Origin: Lactifluus volemus
Lineage: Eukaryota > Basidiomycota > Agaricomycetes > Russulales > Russulaceae
Length of the DNA stretch: 64,000 nt
Direction of reading: 5' to 3'
Assembly: GCA_022376515.1 (NCBI GenBank)
Contig: WTXI01000035.1
Coordinates: 186,001 to 250,000, forward strand
The stretch's first letter is position 1. Each line of letters opens with the position of its first letter. The notes beneath the pieces were generated by a model, which did not search any database, was not told the origin of the DNA, and worked only from the letters and a program-made list of their open reading frames with translations. A program made the translations under genes and the position numbers. This document shows positions 26,101 to 36,777 of the stretch, piece by piece.

Positions 26101-28628
26101 AAACTTGGATCCCTGTTCGAGACGAAGTTTCTGTTTTGGCTTGAAGTGCTTAGCATCAAGTGCAAAGTGAGGATTGCTCTTCCAGCATTGTCGTCTCTGA
26201 CGACATGGCTACGGTCTGGCAAGAGTAAGGTATGTACATCGTATCCTTGAATATGACCTATATTGACGATCACATCATGATTCAATTACAATAGCCGTCT
26301 GAAACCGCGGAAAATTTGGTGGCAATTGTGAATGATGGGTCCGCATTTGTGCGGTACTTTGGGATGCCTATTGCAAGGAGCGCACCGCATATCTATATTT
26401 CTGCCCTACCATTCGCACCGTCCTCTTCCCACATCGTCAAGCATTACCTCCATCTATTCCCTCGTACGCTATGCTTGGAACGCGGGCAGTTGTCTCATTG
26501 GCCCGCGCTGGAAATGACGATTCAGGCACATGAAGGACCAATCGAATCTGTTGCGTTCTCACCAGATGGGCAGCGCATTGCCTCTGGCTCACGGGATTGC
26601 ACGATTCGGGTGTGGGATTCCACGACCGGAGAGCTTGTAGCAGGCCCGTTTACTGGACACACTGACACTGTCAAGTCGGTTGCATTCTCCCCTGGTGGGC
26701 AGCACATCGCCTCGGGCTCGAGGGATGGTACGATTCGGGTGTGGGATGCTGCAACAGGAGAGATCTTTGCAGGCCCGTTTACTAGTCACACCGGTCATGT
26801 CTATTCTGTGGCATACTCACCAGATGGGGAGCGCATCGCCTCGGCCTCGCAAGATGGCACCATTTGCGTATGGGATGTTGCAAAAGGAACCGTCGTTGCA
26901 GGGCCGTTTACTGGACACACTTCATGGGCCCGTTGTGGTCCATTCTCGCCGGACGGGAAGCGCATCGTCTCGGCCTCGGCAGATTGCACAATTCGGGTGT
27001 GGGATGCCGCCACAGGGGAGGTTGTAGCAGGCCCGTTCACCAGACACACCGATGATGTCCACGTGGTTGCTTTCTCACCAAACGGGCAGCTCATCGCATC
27101 GGCCTCGACAGATGGCATGATTCACGTGTGGGACGCTGCAACAGGAGAAGTCATAGTGGGACCATTTATTGGACACACCGATGTTGTCTGCTCTGTTGCT
27201 TTCTCACCAGATGGGCAGCTCATTGCCTCGGCCTCATTCGATCATACGATTCGTGTGTGGGATTCCGCGACAGGAAATGTTGTAGCAGGACCATTTATTG
27301 GACACACCGATCAGGTCCTTTCTGTTGCATTCTCTCCCGACGGGCAACGCGTCACATCGGCCTCGTTCGATCGCACGGTTCGTGTGTGGGGCATCACAGC
27401 AGATGTCGTAGTCGACGCCCTTCCTGGTCACACCAATTGGGTCTATGCTGTTGCATTCTCACCTGATAGCCGGCGCGTTGCCTCGGGCTCATACGATCAT
27501 ACAATTTGCGTGTGGGATACCACAACTGGGCAAGTCGCGTCGGGCCCATTTACTGGACACACCGGTCGGGTTTATTCTGTTGAATTCTCTCCAGATGGGC
27601 AGCGAATTGCCTCAGCCTCTGCGGATCGCACGATTCGGGTGTGGGATGCCGTAACAGGAGAGATAGTAGTAGGCCCGTTTACTGGACACACCGATGAGAT
27701 CAACTCTGTTGCATTCTCGCCAGACGGGCGGCGTATTGCCTCAGCTTCACATGACCGCACCATTCATATCTGGGATGTCGCCTCGGGAGTGATCGTTGTG
27801 GGCCCGTTTTCTGGACACACCAACCGAGTTTTTTCCGTTGCATTCTCGCCGGACGGGAAGCGTATCATATCGGCCTCTGCAGATGGCACGATTCGTGTGT
27901 GGGATGCTGAACATGGAGAGGCCATAGGACACCCATTTACTGGACACACTGAGCTGGTCAGATCTGTTGCATTTTCTCCAGACGGGAAGCACATCGCTTC
28001 AGCCTCGGTAGATTGCACGATTCGCATATGGGATGCGGCAACAGGAGAGGCCATAGTAGCACCCTTCACTGGACATACAGATAGGGTCAACTCTGTTGCT
28101 TTCTCACCCGATGGACAACATATCATCTCAGCCTCAAGCGATTGCACGATGCGAATGTGGAATTCCGCGACAGGAGAGGCCATAGCATGCCTATTTACAG
28201 GCCATACGGGTCGGGTGTTTTGTGTTGCATTCTCACCAGACGGGTGGTGCATTGCCTCGGCCTCGGAAGATAACACGATTCGCCTATGGGATGCTCCAAC
28301 AGTAACAAAGCCGCTTCCTGGATACACCGAATCGGTCGACTCTGTTGTAGTCTCGTCGGACATTGCGGGCCGGGCCTCACACGATCACACGGTTTGTGCC
28401 AAAACAGAAAATATTGGGAAGGACGACATTATGAACAAATTTCTAATTAATAGTGATGGGTGGATGTGTGGGGAAAAGGGAGAACTTCTTCTGTGGATTC
28501 CCCAGGTTCACCGACCATATTTTCATAGGTCCAACACTGTCTGGATAGCAGGCAGATATGAAACTTGGCTTGAACTGGCAAATTTTGTGCATGGATCAAA
28601 TTGGACTACAGTATATCATGATGTCTAA
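23157..28628 (+). pseudogene. C2-helical-NACHT-WD40 NOD-like receptor, copy 4 (one-base frameshift)
   Basis: The ten exons are 23157-23170, 23226-23314, 23368-23521, 23571-23677, 23735-24081, 24136-24186, 24249-24453, 24504-24638, 24696-26229 and 26295-28628. Exon 9 is 1,534 nt, against 1,535 in copies 2 and 3. One T is missing in GGCCCTCCTG at about 25484 (here GGCCCCCTG), just after the residues SGFINGP. As read, translation stops at 25679-25681 after 695 aa, leaving C2, helical region and Walker A/B but no WD40 sensor. Everything downstream is intact in the other frame, so the lesion is either very recent or a base-calling slip in a run of C. The last intron uses a TAG acceptor (ATTACAATAG) where the other copies have CAG. 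Confidence 0.85.
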
Positions 28629-29250
28629 ATAGCGTCAGTTGCAGTTACGATTTTTATTTCAAATCCCTGTACTCACGAGACCATACTATCTATCTGTATC
28701 GTCACTATTAGTACAGTCTACTGGCCGACCTGTTTATATATCACTCACCAAGGAGTATCTGCGTGATTGTCTGGAGCGCACTCAGACTTTGCTTGCGCTT
28801 CCCCACCTTTTCTGCAAGCCACCATGAACTACACCTCTAGGGGCCGCACACTCGAGCTCCGTAGCACGTTCCTCGTCTCTGGAGCTGCGTGTTATATGAC
28901 GCTGACGATCATTCCAGGTTCAAAACACCGAGAATTTGTAGGTGTACTCAGGGGAAATTTGAAGAAGTAGCTTTGTGTACGCAACTTGAAAGACGAGCAC
29001 CTGGTGCTGTTTTGTTTGCAGGGCTTGTACGCAGTCAGGAACATGAGATACCTGTCGTCCTTCTCAGGCATGTGAAGCTGCTGCGAGCCTTCGACGCAAC
29101 AGGTCATTCTTACTACTTCCTAATGGACTACAACAGAGACGTCGCCCCTCGAACTCCTCGACATCGCCGTCACGTCGGCACTGTTGGGGCACGCTTCAAG
29201 TTCGACCGTGGGGCCAGATGATGTGCGTCATCGTAATGAGTCTCTAGCTA
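28629..29250 (+). pseudogene. Conserved post-receptor block R4 (fullest version)
   Basis: Fourth copy and the most informative. It starts MNYTSRGRTLELRSTFLVSG then MTLTIIPGSKHREFVGV, hits a stop, and continues in another frame as LFAGLVRSQEHEIPVVLLRH, HSYYFLMDYNRDVA and VGARFKFDRGAR. A one-base shift separates MDYNRD from the LDIAVTSAL-type segment seen in R1. This suggests a once larger plus-strand gene lying between receptor and next YLYP gene. Family not recognised. Confidence 0.45.
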
Positions 29251-29654
29251 AAACTCATAAACCAAGCTCTGGAGCATTCAGATAATTGTGATTGTAGTTC
29301 TGTAAAACGATTTGCCCTCCCTTGTTTGGGTGGGGTTTTAGCTTCTGTCACGAGCGATCGCGTGAGTAGAGATTTTGACCCAGTCAGCTGGCAGTGTCTC
29401 AAGCACGGTAAGTTGGGACATCATCGATCATCACTCCGTCGGGGGCCGGCGAGACAAGCATCGGGAAAAATGAGCTGAACATATGACCGAGTCACTGATC
29501 GCCGACGCAAGGGAATCGAACCGAGTTTACTTTGGGAGCGCTCTCATTCTCCCTTTTCTGGAACAGATGACGGTTCGGGCACGTGATTGAGCTTGTGATC
29601 GTGCGCTCCACTTGCCTTATATGATATTGATAATTATTCTAAACTCTGGCGCAG
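29251..29654. other. Unit spacer before YLYP copy D
   Basis: A diverged and shortened version of the spacer at 3361-4220 (shared: ACTCCGTCG, GATTGAGCTTGTGATCGTG, CTTGCCTTATATGATATTG). I see no gene. Confidence 0.4.
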
Positions 29655-30935
29655 ATGCTGGAAGCAAATCCTTGTATGTCTCCTGGACCAGGGTCCTCCT
29701 ATCCCATCATGACGAATGAAGGCAAGAGTGTTTCCGTATTTCCGTATTTCGCGCGCTGCCTTCAATATCAAGTGAGTTGTGCTGTCCTAGTCGGCGCTGG
29801 CGCACTGCCGAAGTTCACAATTCCTATATGTGTGCCATTAGCAGTCCAACAACACAACCTCCCATCCTTGAGTCGTATTTCTCCCGAGAATCTCGTCTTT
29901 CTGGCAGAAACCCCGACCTAAAACAGGGGCTGGAATTGTCGAAATCTCGAGCGATACTTGGTATCTAGCCCTCCAATTCCGTGACGATTGAACTCAGGCC
30001 AGGATCTGGTAAGCTCAGATGATCGTCAAACAATGGGATGGCTAATAACGGGGTCTGCTTTCGCAGAGATGCCTAAGCGAATGTTCAGAAAACCCGCGAA
30101 TCTGCCGTTGGCTCGAAAACCTGTCATTCATTTCTACCCACCTTCCAGCCTTTCCCATGTCACCGTACAGCTGAGCTGTCCCTCGCGTCTTTATGGACTT
30201 TCTCAGCGGTATACCCCCAACCGCAGGCTTTTACTAATACACCAGACGAACGTGAATCCCTCACGTGGACCGTCGCAGCAGAACCTGATGGCATACTCGT
30301 CGATAAGACAACTCGAATGGAAGTATCCTACCTATACTGGAAAGCTGTGTGAGTTCAATTTCGAACCTAGCTCGCTCGTCTGGCCGTGACTGAATGTTCC
30401 TTCTTAGCGTGAATCCTCACGTCATAACTTCTGATGCCTCTCGTGCCTCCACTTCGCGTAGCTACGCGGAGCCATTCGATCCTTCTCCCGACAGGTAAAG
30501 TTCAGATTACTTAGAGACCGCCCTCAAGGAACTCACCTTGCATACCGAAGCCCGCGCGTCGTTCATCACGTCTATCTACTCCTCACTCTGAGGACAATGT
30601 TTCAAAGTGGCGTAATATCGGGGAACTCTTCAGGTATTATCTACCGGACTTACTAAAAGCACGAGTACGTCGCGGTCCGCTTCCTCCCACAAGTATCGTA
30701 CGACCAAGCGGAGCTGATGGTCGTCTCTCCCACGCCTGACGTGGTCACACGTGTGTTCATGCTCTTCCGTGGTGTAGCCTCCGCCGACGTTGTACATCGG
30801 AAATCGGCGAGCGCACCTACGTCCGCGGTAGATGATACAGCATTCTGGACGCAGGTTGTCGGGGTCGACACAGCGCGTGGGCACGATCTGAGGTTGTTCC
30901 GTGTGCTGGAGTGGGGTGGCATGGAGATCAAGTGA
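29655..30935 (+). pseudogene. YLYP-motif protein gene, copy D (broken)
   Basis: Exon 1 starts MLEANPCMSPGPGSS and keeps the GKSVSVF and CLQYQ segments before a GTGAGT donor. Later parts are recognisable (SLSRISPENLVFLAE, FYPPSSLSHVTVQLS, ESLTWTVAAEPDGILVDKTT, and PDVVTRVFMLFRGVASADVV to VLEWGGMEIK with TGA at 30933-30935). The YLYP motif has become IHFYPP. The gene is interrupted by stops (for example TAA after AETPT) and by several indels, including a shortened VTPGNSILLPIG exon. It lies downstream of receptor copy 4 and upstream of a deleted receptor. Confidence 0.7.
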
Positions 30936-30961
30936 GGGCGATGCCGTTTGAGGGGGTGATA

Positions 30962-31190
30962 GTAAATTACGATGTCTAAATAGCGTCTGTTGCAGTTACA
31001 TTTTTTATTTCAAAATCCCTGTACTCTCACGAGAATATATCTGTTACCATTACTACAATATGGTGGCTGTTTAAATATCACTCACCAAGAATTATCTGAG
31101 TGATTTTCTCGAGCGCACTCAGACTTAGTTCGCTCTGCCCCACCTTCTCTACAAGCCACCATGAACTACCCTTCCAGGGGCGCTCACCCA
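30962..31190 (+). pseudogene. Scar of a fifth receptor: last codons, stop and 3' tail only
   Basis: Twenty-seven bases after the stop of YLYP copy D, the sequence reads V-N-Y-D-V-stop (30962-30979; the receptors end V-H-Y-D-V or similar). It continues with the exact receptor 3' tail (TAGCGTCTGTTGCAGTTAC) and the start of the R block (MNYPSRG near 31161). The whole receptor body of about 5.4 kb is missing. The R block itself is cut off near 31190. Confidence 0.8.
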
Positions 31191-31495
31191 AGCTAGACAG
31201 ACTCCGTAGCGTATTCCCATGCGGGACAAGCGTCGGGAACGAGGAGCTGTGGAAAGGTATATGTAGAGCGTTTGCGGTTGGTGATTAGCCTGACGCAAGT
31301 GCATGAGTTGTTTCCCATTGTTTGTGCACGTGATTGGTCTTGTGATCGTGTTACTCCGGTGCCTATGCTATAAGTTGGCTTCCTTGGTGGCCTTGTACAA
31401 CGGTCAGCTTTGCTGATCGATACCACAACACGCCAGCAACCACCCCTATCGTGTCTCCTGCTAACTTTGACCCGGAGCCTTCACACCTTCTCATC
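31191..31495. other. Short spacer before YLYP copy E
   Basis: Diverged remains of the unit spacer (GATTGGTCTTGTGATCGTG near 31332). No gene seen. Confidence 0.35.
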
Positions 31496-32803
31496 ATGGC
31501 AGCAGTCTTTCTGTATCTCGCGATGACTGCCTTCGATATGAAGTATGTTGTCTGTTGGCTGCGCGATTCGCACTGCCAGTGTCGACACTTACAATGACTA
31601 TCAGGATGCCATTGCGGTCGTACAACGAAACTTCCCATTCCTGAGTCATGTGTCTCCCGATAATCTTGTTCTCCGAGCAGAAATCCCAGGTCATACAGAG
31701 GCTGGTATTGCAGAAATCTCGAGAGATACCTGGAATATTGCCTTCCAATCTGTTAATTCAGTGATGATTGAACTCAGAATAGAACCCGGTATGATGTTCA
31801 GATGATTTTCAGCAGTGTGGCAACCAATGACGGGGGCTGATATTACAGAAATACCTATTCCAGCACTCAGATCATCGGGTCCAACGCGGACTCGCCTTAA
31901 TCGAAGGACGGTTCGGAAACCTGTCATTTATCTCTACCCGCCTTCCAGCCTTTCACATGTCATTGTACAACTATCCCTCGTGTCATCATGGTGTTTCTCA
32001 GCGGTTTACCCTCAACCGCAGACCGCGACTACCCCAGAAGAACATAAATCCACTCAATCCCTCACTTGGACCGTCTCGGCAGAGCCTGATGGCACACTCG
32101 TCGAAACGACCACTGGAAGGGAAGTATCGTACCTCTACTGGGAAGCAGTGTGAGTTCAATTTTAAGCCAAGTTTGATCCTATGGCCGCGACTGAAGATTC
32201 CTCCCCAGCGCTAATCCTCACGTCGTAACTCCTGATGCCTCTCGTGCCTCCACTCCTGTAGGGAACACGGAGACATTCCATCCTTCTTACCCATCAGTGA
32301 CCCCGGGAAACTCGATTCTCCTCCCGATAGGCAAAGTTCCCGGGTACTTAGATGCCACACTCAAAGCGCTCATGCTACACACCGAGCCGCGCACCTCGTT
32401 CATCACGTCTGTGTCCCTGTGTCCATTCCCCGCGCTCTGAGGACAATAAACTAAAGTAGCGTGACAATTCTGGACTTTTTTTTTCAGATATTGGCTACCG
32501 GATTTACTGAAACACGAATACGTCGCGCTGCGTTTCCTCCCACAGGAATCGTATGAGCAGGCCGCGCCGATGGTCGTTTCTCCCACGCCTGACGTGGTCA
32601 CTCGCGTGTTCATGCTCTTCCGTGGTGTAGCCTCCGCCGACCTTGAACTTTGGCAGTCAGCGAGCGCACTTGCGCCCACCACTGCTGTTGCTGCTGCTGA
32701 CGGTGCAACGTTATGGCTGCATATTGTCGGCGTCGACGCAGTACGGGCATCAGATAACGGTTTGTTCCGCGTTTTGGAATGGGGCGGGATGGAGGTCGAG
32801 TGA
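31496..32803 (+). CDS. YLYP-motif protein, copy E (best preserved; start uncertain)
   Basis: Exons 31605-31788, 31849-32149, 32209-32406 and 32488-32803 form one open frame ending in TGA. Key segments are DAIAVVQRNFPFLSHVSPDN, KPVIYLYPPSSLSHVIVQLS, SLTWTVSAEPDGTLVETTTG, SYLYWEA, VTPGNSILLPIGKVPGYLDA, YWLPDLLKHEYVALRFLPQE, PDVVTRVFMLFRGV and FRVLEWGGMEVE. The first exon is doubtful. The frame used by copy A has lost its ATG through a ~10-nt deletion and meets an upstream TGA. An alternative, 31496-31549 (MAAVFLYLAMTAFDMKYV), is in frame if intron 1 starts at GTCTGT, giving about 350 aa. The layout of a Y-L-Y-P strand, YLYWE and VFM segments recalls a bacterial family of similar hypothetical proteins (from memory, untested). 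Function unknown. Confidence 0.65.
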
Positions 32804-32809
32804 AGCAGT

Positions 32810-32890
32810 GCAATTTGTGTACGGGATACCGCCACAGGACAGGTCGTGAAAACGGGCCCATTTATTGGACACGCCTACGGGGTTCTTATC
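32810..32890 (+). pseudogene. WD40-repeat relic of a sixth receptor
   Basis: Right after the YLYP copy E stop comes GATACCGCCACAGGACAGGT, then GGGCCCATTTATTGGACACG. This is the nucleotide signature of one receptor WD40 repeat (WDTATGQVV, GPFIGHA) with small indels. It is about 75 bp and then breaks into unrelated sequence. It shows that a receptor also followed copy E and was deleted, leaving part of one repeat. Confidence 0.75.
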
Positions 32891-34200
32891 TTTACGGGGG
32901 GGGCACAAGTATGCAGAATCTAGGAAAAAAAACTTCTAGGACCGATGGACGACGACGCCATCGTATGTATGCCAAGTAGAGTCGGACCGTGTTCGGCTCA
33001 GCCCTCCTCCCCCGTGGCAATGCACCCGCTTTGTTTTTCAGAAGCGGTGGAATTAACTTTTTTTTTTTACTCACATGCACTGCAGTGACGGCGATTCAAC
33101 TTGGCGATTTGTTTCGCCTGCGTGTATCGGTCGGGGGGATGGCACAGCAGCGCAAAGCATCTCTTGAGAACTTCCCCTCCTAAGGCCATTTATCTGATGG
33201 AGAAAAAAAAAGGATTTTCAGTCGGCGCAACTCGGGGGCTGGGGCCAATGACATCGATCAAGAATGGACAGGCCCCGGGGATGATGATGTTCTACGTAGA
33301 AGTGAAGTTAGCACCAATCACCGGGTTCAGCGCTCTTCCACCAAGAGTGGGGAACTAATGGATAAACAACGCTAACCTTTATCTTTACTTGATGGAAAAT
33401 ATAAAAATTGCATCGCATTGATACGTAATGTCCTTTTGTTCGTTCCTTGCCCCCCTTTACCCCCCTTCTTTTCGTTCCCGTTCGAACCGGAGTAAACAAA
33501 GAGCGAGAAACGAAGGGTAGGAAAGCTAGGACAGAATAGGGATTAGGGGGTAGATAGATGGTTGATGTGATGAGAGAACCACGGTCCACGAGTCCTTGTC
33601 ATGGAGCCAACCTAATGGTTAAGGAAGAGCAAGGCTATGATGACAGCACCGTATCTTCGAATGAGGTTGCTTATTTTTCCCTCCGCCCTGCGATTATCAC
33701 CACGATCAACTGCAAGGACAGTTGAAGGATCCTCAAGATTGGCTCTTTAGAACATGCGTAGTCCGACGACGGGAGCATGTGCAACTCAATTTTCCGTTTC
33801 CCGGTCTTTCCGCTATCCATTGAATGGGTAAACAAATCAGGTACAATCAGAAGAGGGGGGAGCTGCGCGCAGCTTAGAGTTTAGTAAAGCCTACAATCGG
33901 TGTTTGATTGTAATTTACGGAGAAAGGGACCCGCGGGGCGTCCCACTTGGGTTACGGGACGGACGCAAACTCCTCCGTCATGTGGCACCGGCGCTCCGTC
34001 TGTGCCAGGATCCGGGGTACGCTCGAGATATGATTGACCAGGTCCACGCGGACCACACCTGTGCATAATGCACAAACAAAAGTACAAAAATAGCAAGGAT
34101 AGAAGAGAAAGGCTACGCCAAAGAATCAACATTTAGGGTAGCTGTTTGTTCCGTGTCCAAGTGCATCGCATACTCCGATCAGAGCCCCAAATTCTCAGAG
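32891..34200. other. Intergenic, end of the array
   Basis: No gene that I can support. The stretch has several A or T homopolymers (near 32926, 33059, 33204) and only short frames. It marks the border between the receptor array and single-copy DNA. Confidence 0.5.
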
Positions 34201-35764
34201 TTAGGCATCACACTCGCATGTAACTTTCCCATGAGCCTGTCTGTAAACGGCCCCAGTCTCCCTGTCTTCTCGGAAAGCTCCGTGGCCCGTTGATACTGGA
34301 CGGGGAGGAACGGGCAACTCGGCCTGTTTGGTTCTCTGTGGTCCCGTAGACAAGATATCGTTGACCGTGAGGCGATAACGCGCAGGGGTGATGCCTTTGC
34401 CAAAGCGACGGGTTACGTGATTCGCACAGAGAAGGCCTACTAGAATATTCGTCAAGTGGAGTGGCACGAGAGAAAACACCGTCGCCGCGGCAGAGAAGAG
34501 GGTATCACTTTCAAATCGGAGAAGCGGGCCGAGACAACCGGGTAGAGGAGACCGAGCGTAACACGTGCCCGAAGCGGTTCCGGCATGTAACGGACTGGTC
34601 CAACCACAGCAGCGAAGAGCGCCTTGCAACACCGCTCGTGCACTAGGAGAATACCACTTGTTCCATGCTTCGCTCAGCTTGGCATCAAGAGAAAAGTTGG
34701 CCTTTTTGTATGTGATATACCCAACAGAGACGAACGAGATGAACGAAGGAAGCAATAAAAGCACGTAGACGGCCAGGATAGGGCGAGAGTTTAGCAGCGT
34801 CCCGATGATGCCTATAAGTGAAGCGAGTAAAAGCAGCAGAGAGCTGAATGTCAACAAGATGAGAGCGGGAGAATCTGTGATGAGAAGAATGGGCGCTGTG
34901 GGATAAGCTATCAAGTTGAGCATGAAAAACTGTCGTACTCCCAGGCAAAAGCTGATTAGGAGACTTACCAGCAAACCAAGTCAATGTAGAAAAAACAAGA
35001 CATGTCAAGCCGAGGAGAAACACGCTTGTCACGCTTGCGAGCAAGCACCACTTGTGTAGCGTCCACTGCCCCACCCGGTCGAACCCTAAGCCCTGACTGT
35101 CACGTAAAGCGGCTTCCATGCTGTCTCCTCCCCACCCTCCTGCCAATTCACGTAACCGGCGTGGCGAACGGAGACCCGCACGAAACTCTCGGGGTGTTAA
35201 TCGAAAAGACTGAGGTCGTGGCCACTTCTGTGTAAATTTGTCTGCGGTAGTCAAGCGAGGGTTGAAGGTAGCGCCCGTAGGAGTCTGAGAAGACGCTAGG
35301 CGACTCCCAGGGGACGAGGGTTTGGTGGAAATGAAAGTGGGAAACTGCAGTTTTGGGAGATATAATGCCTTCTGGCGGGTGATAACGGATGAAACTTTGT
35401 TGGCCAACGAATGTAAGCGTGATATGGTGGAAGATGCACCGGTATTCGTCTCGATGGGAGACGAAGTGTGGGGCCGGGGTTGATGTGGGCTGACTTGTGA
35501 TGGGCCGGGCGGTGATGGGTGAGGGCGAGAAGAAATCGTTGTAGGGTGGAGTAACTTCGATGAAGAGGATATTGTTGTGTGCTTACTTGGGTATCCAGCA
35601 TTCGGGCCCTCCCTCTGTGTAATATGATATCCTACGGTTTGTCGCGATCCTGTTGAGACCTCCCGCAGCGAAGTCGATGATTGGTAAGCCCCTGAACGAC
35701 GACGAATTGATACGTGGGTGGAAGGGGTCCGTGAGGATGAGGGAAGTGTAGCGTAGTCTGGCAT
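34201..35764 (-). CDS. Tetraspanin (fungal Tsp2/Tsp3-like), two exons
   Basis: The minus-strand gene has exons 35764-34969 and 34907-34201, joined over a 61-nt phase-1 intron (GTAAGT to GATAG), giving 500 aa. A long Ser/Pro-rich cytosolic N-terminus (~1-235) precedes four membrane segments: WCLLASVTSVFLLGLTCLVF, ALILLTFSSLLLLLASLIGI, ILAVYVLLLLPSFISFVSVG and VFSLVPLHLTNILVGLLC. Between segments 3 and 4 lies the large extracellular loop with the diagnostic RCCGWTS and two more cysteines (CYARSPLPGC). The tail is about 70 aa. Tetraspanins organise membrane microdomains; in plant-pathogenic fungi one class (Pls1) is needed for appressorium function, and basidiomycetes have Tsp2-type relatives. 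The long N-terminal extension suits the latter. The exact subfamily is uncertain. Confidence 0.85.
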
Positions 35765-36192
35765 GGAGGAAAGCCGTGGGGAACTTGAAGGCGGAGTCGA
35801 AGTACTTTATGTGTTTGCTCTCGGCCTCGGACGGCCAAAACTCAAATTGAAGCGAACCAGCTTCGCGGGGCTACAATTCTGGGCTTCCTTTCTTTGCTTT
35901 TTCGTCTTGAAAAAACGCAACAAAGTGATGAGTTTGCAAGTTTCTGCCGTGACGTTATACTCCACAACAAACCATGACCAAATCCCAGTGGCAGTTGCTG
36001 CTCCGGTAACGGCATTGCGCAGTTGATATAACCTCCGACAAGGCAGAGAAGTACAGGGCGCCAGAAGCAGTCATAAATTTGGTCCAAGTTCATATTGGCC
36101 TTCCTGTTCTCTTTGGTAGAAACCAGAAAATCTCAAGTTGCGCATCATCAGGGGGTTCATTCCCTGGAATCTTGACTTCATCACTCACCTTT
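35765..36192. other. Upstream region of the tetraspanin gene
   Basis: Between the tetraspanin start and the next frame. It should contain the tetraspanin promoter on the minus strand. I see no clear TATA box or gene. Confidence 0.3.
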
Positions 36193-36777
36193 TCATTCCA
36201 GCCCACCGGCGATGAACCCTTTACCACCGCTGTGACGGTGAGGACCAGCGCTATTCGGTCCGATCGATAACATGATGTTGTACGCCGTATCCCCAATCGG
36301 ATCTGGGTCCCAGGCCTCCAGGATTCCAGGAAATGCTAGTAGCCATTTGGTGCACAGCCAGAAGGCTTCCCAGCTTGATAGGTTCATACACTTTTCCTCT
36401 AATCGCTGTGGAGAAGCAGGGATAAAGGTGGGCTTGGTGTCATCAGCGCCTTTCCTCACGGACAGTCTCACCTTATCGTCTAGGCACAACTCAAAACATC
36501 TACCCTTGGAAAGGCGCCGGCCTGTCAAACTCTGGGTGCTGGTTCTGTACAGTTGAATGGGTGTTTCCCAAGTAACCATCCCCTGATGATCAAAGCTTCG
36601 CGCCTCCGAGTTAAAGGCACCCTTTGTTAAGGCCTTATCCATTCGCGATCGGACTGTATCCAAGGACGTATCGAGGGCCAGAGCGTTATCACGAAGTGCC
36701 TCCAGCAAAGAGTGGTCAATTGGAACTCGAGGGATAAGCAGTGACCACGAGACCTGTGCCTTATCACAACAGCTCAC
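36193..36777 (-). CDS. Unassigned 194-aa reading frame
   Basis: This is a single-exon open frame starting MSCCDKAQVSWSLLIPRVPI and ending HSGGKGFIAGGLE. It has ordinary amino-acid composition, with a segment rich in aromatics (WEAFWLCTKWLLAFPGILEA). No signal peptide, clear domain or paralogue in the window. Its length is notable for this gene-poor stretch, but a chance frame or an old gene fragment is possible; a continuation in another frame (GSSPVGWNEKVSDEVK) lies just downstream. Confidence 0.25.
   Translation of the reverse strand: MSCCDKAQVSWSLLIPRVPIDHSLLEALRDNALALDTSLDTVRSRMDKALTKGAFNSEARSFDHQGMVTWETPIQLYRTSTQSLTGRRLSKGRCFELCLDDKVRLSVRKGADDTKPTFIPASPQRLEEKCMNLSSWEAFWLCTKWLLAFPGILEAWDPDPIGDTAYNIMLSIGPNSAGPHRHSGGKGFIAGGLE

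Noticed and set aside
769..28380. Many long minus-strand and shifted frames inside the WD40 regions (for example 18430-19005)
   Set aside because: They are shadows of the repeated WD40 codons and recur in each repeat and copy.
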